64,000 bases of DNA, from the NCBI GenBank assembly GCA_910588965.1, contig CAJUSO010000015.1:3157-67156 (forward strand). The letters run 5' to 3'. A model generated the notes under the pieces. That model was not told the DNA's origin. It saw only the letters and a program-made list of their open reading frames with translations, and made no database searches. Of the stretch, positions 25,327 through 32,664 are shown one piece after another (the stretch's first letter is position 1; the number at the start of each line of letters is the position of its first letter). The position numbers and the translations under genes were made by a program. The DNA comes from an uncultured Lachnospiraceae bacterium (GTDB taxonomy: Bacteria; Bacillota; Clostridia; Lachnospirales; Lachnospiraceae).

Positions 25327-26637
25327 CTATTTCTCACATTTCCAAAAATAAGCGCTATACCCCGGCAATTCACTGCCTCCGCCGAAGTCATGTTCTTCCC
25401 CGGTGATTAAGTCGGTAGCCATCCCGCACCCAGCGTCAAAATGCGCCGTATAGCTTTCGCTGTCCGCATTAATAGCTACCAACACCCTCTCGTTCTCGCT
25501 CTTGCGTTCAAAAATACACTGTTTATTTGTCAGCACTACAGATTTAAAGCTGCCATAATTCAAAGCCTCAGACCCTTTCTTAGCTTCTGCCAGCTGTGCA
25601 ATCCAGCCGGTCAGCGCATTCCACTCCGGTCCCTCAAAGCTAGGCCGGAGGGAGGGGTCCCCATTAGACTTATCCCCGGCCACGCCCCATTCGCTTCCAT
25701 AATATACGCATGGGATCCCTGGCATCCCAAAGCACATGGCATAAATCAGCGGAAGGTGTTTTTCTTCCTGTAGGATTGTGGCGATCCTGGAGACATCATG
25801 GTTGTCTACGAAGCTCAGCAGGTGTTTCCCGCGGTAAAGGGTCCAGTTCTCCGGCCCGAACTGCCGCAGCAGGGAATGGACAATCTCAAACATATTCATA
25901 GAATTAAAGCTGGAATGCAGCCCCTTATAGCATTCATAATTCGTAGCGGAATGGAGCATGGAATCATTCATCAGCTGGTTATAATCCCCATGCAGCATTT
26001 CCCCTACCAGGAAGAAATCCTCCTTCAGCCCGTCGCAGTGGCTGCGCAGCCTCCGCACGAAATCATGGTCCAGGCAGTATGCCACATCCAGCCGCAGCCC
26101 GTCAATGTCCCAGGCGTCTACCCAATAGCTGACGCTTTCTAACAGGTATTGGATGACCTCTTCATTCCGCAGGTTTAATTTTACCAGGTCGTAATTCCCT
26201 TCCCAGCCCTCATACCATAACCCGTCGTTGTAATTAGAGTTCCCCCCGAAATTGATGTGGAACCAATCCTTATAGCGGGAGTTTTCCCGGTTCTCCAGTA
26301 CGTCCTGGAAGGCGAAGAAGCCCCTCCCGGCATGGTTGAACACGCCGTCTAACACCACGCGGATGCCGGCCGCATGGAGCGCGTCGCAGACTTCCTTGAA
26401 ATCCTCATTGGCGCCTAGGCGTACGTCTATCTTCCGGTAGTCCCTGGCATTGTAGCCGTGGGTGTCCGACTCAAAGAGGGGGGAGAAATAGATGGCGTTT
26501 ACGCCCAGTTTTTCCAGGTGGGGGATCCAGCTTTTGACCTTCTGGATGCGGTTAGCGGCCACGCCGTCATTCTCAAAGGGGGCGCCGCAGAACCCTAATG
26601 GATAGATTTGGTAAAATACGCTTTCATAAGCCCACAT
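25327..26637 (-). CDS. Alpha-amylase family (GH13) glycosidase, cytoplasmic
   Basis: A 436-residue enzyme without signal peptide that acts on alpha-1,4-glucans or cyclo/maltodextrins inside the cell. The four conserved regions are present: VVLDGVFNHAG, GLRLDVA with nucleophile Asp185, LVGEMLHG with acid/base Glu214, and FVDNHD with Asp282. It starts MWAYESVFYQIYPLGFCGAP, typical of neopullulanase/cyclomaltodextrinase-like members, but lacks their extra N-terminal domain. A short C-terminal beta domain follows from about residue 365. It is monocistronic, with a strong promoter and a 14-bp palindrome upstream. Confidence 0.92.
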   Translation of the reverse strand: MWAYESVFYQIYPLGFCGAPFENDGVAANRIQKVKSWIPHLEKLGVNAIYFSPLFESDTHGYNARDYRKIDVRLGANEDFKEVCDALHAAGIRVVLDGVFNHAGRGFFAFQDVLENRENSRYKDWFHINFGGNSNYNDGLWYEGWEGNYDLVKLNLRNEEVIQYLLESVSYWVDAWDIDGLRLDVAYCLDHDFVRRLRSHCDGLKEDFFLVGEMLHGDYNQLMNDSMLHSATNYECYKGLHSSFNSMNMFEIVHSLLRQFGPENWTLYRGKHLLSFVDNHDVSRIATILQEEKHLPLIYAMCFGMPGIPCVYYGSEWGVAGDKSNGDPSLRPSFEGPEWNALTGWIAQLAEAKKGSEALNYGSFKSVVLTNKQCIFERKSENERVLVAINADSESYTAHFDAGCGMATDLITGEEHDFGGGSELPGYSAYFWKCEK

Positions 26638-26738
26638 AACTGTAGCTCCTTTCTATTGCGAAATCAATAATGGAAATTATCCTGTAAGTATCCAGCAAAA
26701 TAGCTGGCTGGTTCCGTAAGAAAAAACAAGATATCTTT

Positions 26739-26791
26739 ATTATAGTGACAAATGGCTGGGATGGCAATGGAAAAAATGACAAAATTTTGTC
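26739..26791 (-). promoter_or_regulatory. Promoter and palindromic site for the GH13 gene
   Basis: On the minus strand TTGCCA (26762-26767) and TATAAT (26739-26744) are separated by 17 bases. A perfect 14-bp palindrome GACAAAATTTTGTC lies at 26778-26791, centred about 20 bases upstream of the -35, the place of an activator or repressor site. The leader of about 95 bases has a small CCAGC/GCTGG hairpin near 26691-26706. Confidence 0.65.
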
Positions 26792-26963
26792 GGCTTATGG
26801 AGAAAAAGCGGCGGTTCCGGCGAATTGCCGCAGGAGGGAGGCAGCAGCAGGCAGGGATAGATAAGGGCGGGCTGCGCCTTGGAAGGCTGCCGGGCGGGCA
26901 GGGCATTTTGCCGGGACCCTCCTTTTTAGGGGCGGAAAGACGCAGAAGAAAAAAGTAAAGATA

Positions 26964-26992
26964 TTGTTTTTTTTTTACTAAAAGTATATAAT
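26964..26992 (+). promoter_or_regulatory. Promoter for tmk-lacI
   Basis: TTGTTT (26964-26969) and TATAAT (26987-26992) are 17 bases apart within a T-rich tract. The hairpin GGCGC-CTGT-GCGCC (27011-27024) lies in the leader. The 200 bases between this and the divergent amylase promoter are purine-rich, with only a short basic frame that I do not accept as a gene. Confidence 0.55.
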
Positions 26993-27049
26993 AGGGGCAT
27001 ATAGGTTTTTGGCGCCTGTGCGCCATAGCTAGGAAAGATGGAGGACAAG

Positions 27050-27688
27050 ATGATTTTGCAGAAAAGAAAAGGCAGGCTGATTGCTTTGGAAGGGATTGAC
27101 GGGTGTGGGAAAAGCACGCAGGCCCGGCTTCTGGCAGAACGGATGAGGCAGGAGGGGATTGCCTGCTATGCCACGATGGAGCCGACGGATTCGCCGATTG
27201 GCTCCCTTATCCGGCAGATTATGACAGGGAGGGTAAAAACGGACAACCGGGTAATTGCCCCGCTGTTTGTGGCGGACCGGCTGGATCATTTGCTGAATGA
27301 GGTGAATGGGATTTTGCATAAGGTGGAGGAAGGGATTACCGTCATTTCGGACAGGTATTATTTTTCTTCTTATGCATACCAGGGCGTGGATTTGCCCATG
27401 GATTGGGTGATCCGGGCAAATGAGCCCAACAGCAGTATTTTGCGCCCTGCCCTAACGGTGTTTTTGGATATCCCCCCCAAGCTGGCCCTGGAGCGGATTT
27501 CCAGGAATAGGTTCCAGCAGGAACTATTTGAAGAGGAGGCGCGGCTAGCCCAGGTACGGCAAAAATATATGGAGGCCTTCCGGGCCTTAGAGGGCGAAGA
27601 GCAGGTGGCTGTCCTGGACGGGGACAAAAGCCCACAAGCGGTTGCGGAGGCGATTTGGGAAGAAGTACGGAAATACATGATTGACTGA
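27050..27688 (+). CDS. tmk: Thymidylate kinase
   Basis: A 212-residue enzyme that phosphorylates dTMP to dTDP for DNA synthesis. P-loop LEGIDGCGKSTQ lies at about residues 14-25, then MEPTDSPIGSLIRQ and the DRYYFSSYAYQG motif with the catalytic DR(Y/H). The LID region is short and contains RISRNRFQQELFE. I chose the ATG at 27050 because GGAGG lies five bases upstream; an ATG at 27038 would place that site inside the gene. This copy sits between a GH13 gene and a LacI gene rather than with holB, so a second tmk elsewhere is possible. Confidence 0.9.
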   Translation: MILQKRKGRLIALEGIDGCGKSTQARLLAERMRQEGIACYATMEPTDSPIGSLIRQIMTGRVKTDNRVIAPLFVADRLDHLLNEVNGILHKVEEGITVISDRYYFSSYAYQGVDLPMDWVIRANEPNSSILRPALTVFLDIPPKLALERISRNRFQQELFEEEARLAQVRQKYMEAFRALEGEEQVAVLDGDKSPQAVAEAIWEEVRKYMID

Positions 27689-27704
27689 TAGCGGAGAGAA
27701 AGAT

Positions 27705-28751
27705 ATGGCGACATTAAAAGAATTATCGAAAATCACAGGCTATTCCATTGCAACCATATCCAGGGTGCTGAACGAGGATGAGACGTTAAACGTAACAGAG
27801 AATACCAGGAAGATGATTTTGGAAGCGGCGGGCAGGATTGACTATTCCAGCAAGCACGGCGCCGCCAAGAAGGCCAAGGAGGCCCATCTTAGGATAGGGA
27901 TTGTGGAGATGGCGAATGCCCAGGACACAGGGAAGGATCCCTATTACCTGTACCTGAAGGGGAGCATGGAAAGCTGCTGTTTTGAAAACGGGATGGAGAC
28001 CGTGATTATGCAGTATGATGCGGAGAATAAGTGTTACCGTAGCGCCAGCTCCCAGGAAGTAAATGGGATCCTGGCAATCGGGCAGTTTGAGCACGAGCAG
28101 ATTACGGCTATGAAAAAATGCACGTCCCGGGTCATTTTCCTGGATTCTGCGCCTTACCCGGAGCAATTTTGTTCCGTCCTGCCCAATTACGAGGTTGGCA
28201 TCCGCCAGGGCATGGATTACTTGGTAGAGCAGGGGCATAGGAGGATTGCCTTTGTAGGGCCGGTTTATTCCACGGACTCTACGGGGAGGAAGGCGCTGGA
28301 ACTGAGGCGCAAGTTTTTTAAGGATTATTTGGAAAGCCATACGGAAGAAGGCATTGAGGGGACGCTGCTGGATTTGGAATGGCAGGAAGGGGATGTGGCA
28401 GAGGCAGTCATGCTGTATTTTAAAAGCAGGAAAGGAGGGGGGGAGAAGCCCACGGCATTTTTTGCCTATAATGAGACGACGGCTATGGGGGTGCTGCGGG
28501 CACTGCAGATTATGGGCTGCCAGGTGCCGGAGGACTACAGCATTTTGAGCTACAACGATACTTTGCTTGCAACCCTGACCCAGCCGCAGCTTTCGGGTAT
28601 CCGGATCAATATTGAAGAGATGGTGCAGAATGTCATCCTGCTGTTAGAGCGGATGGTACGTGAGCCCAACGCCATCCCATTGAGCATTTCGGTGCCTTGT
28701 ACCCTGGTGGTTAGGGACAGCGTGAAGCATTATTTGAAATTCCAGGATTGA
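27705..28751 (+). CDS. LacI-family transcriptional regulator
   Basis: A 348-residue regulator with an N-terminal HTH (MATLKELSKITGYSIATISR, hinge helix near residues 45-58) and a periplasmic-binding-like sensor domain from about residue 60 (IAFVGPVYSTDSTGRKALEL, YNDTLLATLTQPQLS). In this family the sensor domain usually binds a sugar. GGAGAG precedes the ATG at 27705; the longer frame from 27681 overlaps tmk. It is co-transcribed with tmk; its target could be the divergent GH13 gene, but no operator with a central CG is evident there. Confidence 0.93.
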   Translation: MATLKELSKITGYSIATISRVLNEDETLNVTENTRKMILEAAGRIDYSSKHGAAKKAKEAHLRIGIVEMANAQDTGKDPYYLYLKGSMESCCFENGMETVIMQYDAENKCYRSASSQEVNGILAIGQFEHEQITAMKKCTSRVIFLDSAPYPEQFCSVLPNYEVGIRQGMDYLVEQGHRRIAFVGPVYSTDSTGRKALELRRKFFKDYLESHTEEGIEGTLLDLEWQEGDVAEAVMLYFKSRKGGGEKPTAFFAYNETTAMGVLRALQIMGCQVPEDYSILSYNDTLLATLTQPQLSGIRINIEEMVQNVILLLERMVREPNAIPLSISVPCTLVVRDSVKHYLKFQD

Positions 28752-28857
28752 CAGGAGGCCAATATTGTGAGATAGTAAGCAGAAAAGGGTAGGCGCTAGG
28801 ACGGGGAAGGATTCTGCCGTTACCGTATGCCAATAATTACAGAAAGCAGGAAAGATT

Positions 28858-29766
28858 ATGTCAACGATAGATAAGATAAGCGAGTGGAAGCAAAAGCGGG
28901 ACGCTGTCATCCTGGCGCATTATTATGTAAGGGATGAGGTGCAGGCGGTTGCAGATTATGTCGGGGATTCTTTTTATCTCAGCAAGGTGGCCGCCAAGGT
29001 GGATGCCAAGGTTATTTTATTTTGCGGCGTTTCCTTTATGGGTGAGAGCGCTAAAATCCTGAATCCGGGCAAAACCGTGGTGATGCCGGATATGCTGGCG
29101 GACTGCCCTATGGCCCATATGGCAGATATAGGGAGGATCCAAAAGCTTAGGGAGGAATATGAGGATTTGGCGGTGGTCTGCTATATCAATTCCACTGCCT
29201 TGCTCAAGACGTATTCGGATGTATGCGTCACCTCTTCCAATGCCCTTAAAATCGTAAAAGCCTTGCCCAACCGGCATATTTTCTTTATCCCAGACGAGAA
29301 CCTGGGGCGTTATGTGGCTTCCCAGGCGCCGGAGAAGCATATTTTCTTTAACGAGGGGTTCTGCCATGTACATAAGGGCATCCTGGCTGGGGATGTGGTG
29401 AAGGCAAAGGAAGCCCACCCGGGCGCCCAGTTCCTGGCCCACCCGGAATGTACCATGGATGTCATTGCACTGGCAGATTATGTGGGGAGCACGTCTGGCA
29501 TTATTGATTTTGCCACAGGGGATGCCGGCGGGGAATTTATCATTGGGACAGAAGCAGGAGTGCTGTATGAGCTGCGTCAGAAAAACCCGGGCAAGCGGTT
29601 CTATCCAGTCGGGCAGGGCCGGCACTGCCCGGACATGAAGCGCATTACCTTAGAAAATGTAGCCTCTGCCCTGGAGAAGATGGAAAACAGGGTGGAGCTT
29701 CAGGAAGGGATACGGCAGAGGGCGAAGGAGCCTTTGGAGAGGATGTTGGAGCTTGGCTCACAATAG
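28858..29766 (+). CDS. nadA: Quinolinate synthase
   Basis: A 302-residue 4Fe-4S enzyme that condenses iminoaspartate with dihydroxyacetone phosphate to quinolinate in NAD synthesis. It is of the compact type, with three repeated domains and the cluster cysteines expected at about residues 83 (ADCPMAHM), 169 (NEGFCHVH) and 257 (RHCPDM), spaced as in other short NadA proteins. HPECTMD and GSTSGIIDFA are further family motifs. Neither nadB nor nadC is adjacent, unlike the usual nadABC operon, so the aspartate oxidase and phosphoribosyltransferase must be encoded elsewhere or be absent. Confidence 0.94.
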   Translation: MSTIDKISEWKQKRDAVILAHYYVRDEVQAVADYVGDSFYLSKVAAKVDAKVILFCGVSFMGESAKILNPGKTVVMPDMLADCPMAHMADIGRIQKLREEYEDLAVVCYINSTALLKTYSDVCVTSSNALKIVKALPNRHIFFIPDENLGRYVASQAPEKHIFFNEGFCHVHKGILAGDVVKAKEAHPGAQFLAHPECTMDVIALADYVGSTSGIIDFATGDAGGEFIIGTEAGVLYELRQKNPGKRFYPVGQGRHCPDMKRITLENVASALEKMENRVELQEGIRQRAKEPLERMLELGSQ

Positions 29767-29799
29767 GGTGGGCAAATTAGATTTGATTAAGGGGAAACG

Positions 29800-29828
29800 T
29801 TGATTTTATGGCAAGGGTATGGTATGAT
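29800..29828 (+). promoter_or_regulatory. Promoter for the HD-GYP regulator gene
   Basis: TTGATT (29800-29805) and TATGAT (29823-29828) are 17 bases apart, with an expected start near 29835. Confidence 0.55.
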
Positions 29829-29861
29829 AAGTTAGAACAGTATCATTGCAAAGGAGAAATT

Positions 29862-30950
29862 ATGGAAAGGAATACGTTATTAATTGTAGACGATGTCGAA
29901 ATGAACCGTGAAATGTTGAGGTTTATCTTTGAAGATAAGTTTGACATTTTGGAAGCGGGAGATGGGGATACGACATTACGGCTGATTGAAGAGCATGGCG
30001 ACCGCATTGCTCTCTTGTTTTTGGACATCATTATGCCCGGCAAATCCGGATTAGAGGTGCTGGAATATATGGTGGAGCATAATTATATGGAATATATCCC
30101 AGTTGTCATCATCACAGGGGAAGAGTCTACAGATACGGCGACAAAGGCGTATGAATATGGCGCGTCCGATATTGTATACAAGCCCTTTGTGCCGAAGGTG
30201 ATTATGCAGCGTACCTTGAACCTGATAGAGCTTTTTTCGAACCGGATCGATATTGAGAATAAGCTGGAAGAACGTACCAAGCAATTAAAGGAGAGCCAGG
30301 AGCAGCTCAAGAAGCAGAATGATTTCCTGATAAATGCCCTCAGTTCTGTCGTGGAGTTCCGGAGCCTGGAATCCGGGGAGCATATCCAGAGGGTGAAATA
30401 TTACACCTGGCTGCTGCTGAAATACCTGGTGGCCTCCTATCCGGAATATGGCCTGACCAAGGATGCGGTGGATTTAATCGTAAGCGCCTCTGCACTCCAT
30501 GATTTAGGGAAGATTGCGATCCCAGATAACATCCTGCTGAAGCCGGGAAGGCTGACCAAGGAAGAGTTTGAGGAGATGAAGAAGCATACTACCTATGGAT
30601 GCGACCTTTTGGAGAATTTTAAGCAGGATGAGGATGATTTCTACCGTTACTGTTATGAAATCTGCCGTTACCATCATGAGCGGCACGACGGCAGGGGGTA
30701 TCCGGACGGCCTGAAAGGGGACGATATCCCGATTTGGGCACAGGTGGTTGCGATTGCAGATGTGTATGACGCCCTGGTTAGCAAGCGTGTCTATAAGGCG
30801 GCTTATGCGCTGGACGAAGCGGCACATATGATTTTAAATGGGGAATGCGGCGTATTTTCCCCGGTGATATTAGATTGCTTCCAGCAGGCTAAGGAAGAGT
30901 TTTTCAAGGCCACGAAGATGAAGCTATCCTTTGCGGATGTACAAAAGTAG
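29862..30950 (+). CDS. Response regulator with HD-GYP c-di-GMP phosphodiesterase domain
   Basis: A 362-residue protein. The receiver domain begins MERNTLLIVDDVEMNREMLR, has the phosphoacceptor in LLFLDIIMPG and the Lys in IVYKPFVPK. A coiled segment follows (residues about 125-160, Glu/Gln/Lys-rich). The HD-GYP domain has ALHDLGKIAIPDNILLKPG and YHHERHDGRGYPDGLKGDDI, so the metal-binding and GYP residues are intact and it should hydrolyse cyclic di-GMP. Start at 29862 has AAAGGAG upstream; the longer frame from 29808 begins inside the promoter. No histidine kinase is adjacent. Confidence 0.93.
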   Translation: MERNTLLIVDDVEMNREMLRFIFEDKFDILEAGDGDTTLRLIEEHGDRIALLFLDIIMPGKSGLEVLEYMVEHNYMEYIPVVIITGEESTDTATKAYEYGASDIVYKPFVPKVIMQRTLNLIELFSNRIDIENKLEERTKQLKESQEQLKKQNDFLINALSSVVEFRSLESGEHIQRVKYYTWLLLKYLVASYPEYGLTKDAVDLIVSASALHDLGKIAIPDNILLKPGRLTKEEFEEMKKHTTYGCDLLENFKQDEDDFYRYCYEICRYHHERHDGRGYPDGLKGDDIPIWAQVVAIADVYDALVSKRVYKAAYALDEAAHMILNGECGVFSPVILDCFQQAKEEFFKATKMKLSFADVQK

Positions 30951-31034
30951 CGGCGGGTGGGGTTGCCCCTATAGGTAAAATGGGAGAGCAGGACTGCCCA
31001 GGATGAAATGAAAAATAGGAAAAGCAGGCAGTGC

Positions 31035-31067
31035 AAGGGGGGTCCCAAGGAGCGGGATTCCCTTTTT
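31035..31067 (+). terminator. Intrinsic terminator after the HD-GYP gene
   Basis: GGGGGTCCC (31038-31046) pairs with GGGATTCCC (31054-31062), including two G-U pairs, and TTTTT follows at 31063-31067. AAG at 31035-31037 can pair with part of the T tract. Confidence 0.75.
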
Positions 31068-31081
31068 ATAATGCCGAAAAC

Positions 31082-31110
31082 TTGCCAAAACCTTAAATAT
31101 ATCATATAAT
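31082..31110 (+). promoter_or_regulatory. Promoter of the murE-priA housekeeping operon
   Basis: TTGCCA (31082-31087) and TATAAT (31105-31110) are 17 bases apart, directly behind the preceding terminator. The leader is about 65 bases. It may serve the whole cluster to thiN, since gaps downstream are mostly under 60 bases. Confidence 0.75.
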
Positions 31111-31180
31111 AAAACGAGTATGCGCTTGGTTACTGGAAAGAGATTGGATAGTGACTGCTTTATAGAAAAGGGGAACGGCA

Positions 31181-32653
31181 ATGGAGAAATTAGGAAGATT
31201 GTTAGAGCACCTGGATTATACCTTGGTGCAGGGAGATATGGATACGGAAATCACGGGCCTGGTATATGACTCCAGGAAGGTGGTAAAAGGCTGCCTCTTT
31301 GTCTGTATCAAGGGAGCTGCGGCAGACGGCCATGCTTTTGCGGCAGAAGCGGCAAGGAAAGGCGCGGCAGCCATTATGGCCCAGGATGAGGTAGAAGCCC
31401 CCAAAGGGCTGGCTGTGGTATATACTGCAGATACCCGGTATGGGCTTGCACTGGCTTCGGCAGCCTGGTTTGGCCATCCGGCAAGGGAAATGAAAGTAAT
31501 CGGCGTAACCGGGACAAAAGGCAAGACCACCACGACTTATATGGTAAAGTCTATTTTGGAGCACGCAGGCTACAAGGTGGGGCTGATTGGGACGAATGGG
31601 ATAGCCATCGGGAGCCGTTCCACCCCTTCGCACAATACAACGCCGGAATCTTATATTGTGCAGGAATATTTCCGCCAGATGGCGGACGCCGGCTGCCAAT
31701 GTGTGGTGATGGAGGTGTCCTCCCAGGGGCTGATGATGCACCGTACGGCAGGGTTTACCTTTGATATTGGGATTTTTACCAATATTGAGCCAGACCATAT
31801 CGGCCCCAATGAGCACAGTTCCTTTGAGGAATACTTGGCCTGCAAAGGGAAGCTGTTCCAGCAGTGCAGGGTAGGTATTGTGAACCGGGATGACAAGCAT
31901 TGGGAACAGGTGATAGCAGGCCACACATGCACCATTGAGACCTTTGGGTTTTCCGGGCAGGCAGACCTTCGGGCGGCAGACGCCCGGCTGACCCAGGGGC
32001 CTGGGTATTTGGGCGTGTCCTACCGGGCGCAGGGCCTGATGGATTTGGAAGTGGAGGTAGATGTGCCAGGCAGGTTCAGCATTTACAATTCCCTGACTGC
32101 CATAGCAATCTGCCGCCATTTCCAGGTGGCGCCGGAAGATATCCAGCAGTCCCTGAAGGCGGCCAAGGTCAAGGGCAGGATTGAAATGGTGAAGGTGTCA
32201 GATGCATTTACGCTGATGATTGACTATGCCCATAATGCCATGAGCCTGGAGAGCTTATTGGCCACGTTAAAGGAGTATAAGCCAGCCAGGCTGGTGTGCT
32301 TGTTTGGCTGCGGCGGCAACCGTTCCAAGATGCGGCGCTATGAGATGGGGGAAGTATCCGGCCGGCTGGCGGATCTGACCATTATCACTTCGGATAACCC
32401 CCGGTTTGAGGAGCCCCAGGCGATTATAGACGATATTAAGGAGGGCATGGCGAAGACGGACGGGCAGTATGTGGAAATCATTGACCGGAAGGAAGCCATT
32501 AAATATGCCATTTCCCATGGGCAGCCAGGGGATGTGGTTGTGCTGGCAGGGAAAGGCCATGAGGATTACCAGGAGGTTGCCGGCAAAAAATACCCCATGG
32601 ACGAGCGGGTATTGATCCAGGAGGTATTGGAAGAACTGGCACAGGGAAAGTAG
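31181..32653 (+). CDS. murE: UDP-N-acetylmuramoyl-tripeptide synthetase (MurE)
   Basis: A 490-residue cytoplasmic ligase that adds the third residue of the peptidoglycan stem peptide. Three domains are visible: UDP-binding (ITGLVYDSRKVVKGCLFVCI), central ATPase with GVTGTKGKTTTTYMVK near residue 110 and the carbamylated-lysine region, and the C-terminal domain with FGCGGNRSKMRRYEMG. The motif TSDNPRFEEP (about residue 406) is the DNPR signature of enzymes using meso-diaminopimelate rather than lysine. It lies alone among mur genes, 11 bp before priA, and has its own promoter. Confidence 0.95.
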   Translation: MEKLGRLLEHLDYTLVQGDMDTEITGLVYDSRKVVKGCLFVCIKGAAADGHAFAAEAARKGAAAIMAQDEVEAPKGLAVVYTADTRYGLALASAAWFGHPAREMKVIGVTGTKGKTTTTYMVKSILEHAGYKVGLIGTNGIAIGSRSTPSHNTTPESYIVQEYFRQMADAGCQCVVMEVSSQGLMMHRTAGFTFDIGIFTNIEPDHIGPNEHSSFEEYLACKGKLFQQCRVGIVNRDDKHWEQVIAGHTCTIETFGFSGQADLRAADARLTQGPGYLGVSYRAQGLMDLEVEVDVPGRFSIYNSLTAIAICRHFQVAPEDIQQSLKAAKVKGRIEMVKVSDAFTLMIDYAHNAMSLESLLATLKEYKPARLVCLFGCGGNRSKMRRYEMGEVSGRLADLTIITSDNPRFEEPQAIIDDIKEGMAKTDGQYVEIIDRKEAIKYAISHGQPGDVVVLAGKGHEDYQEVAGKKYPMDERVLIQEVLEELAQGK

Positions 32654-32664
32654 GTGGCGCGGCA

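Noticed and set aside
26752..26958. Short plus-strand frame between the divergent amylase and tmk promoters
   Set aside because: It is 68 codons of basic, low-complexity sequence with no ribosome site, and it overlaps the amylase promoter palindrome.
31202..32119. Long antisense frame of 305 codons opposite murE
   Set aside because: murE is complete with all motifs on the other strand; the antisense frame follows from G+C-rich codon positions and has no family features.
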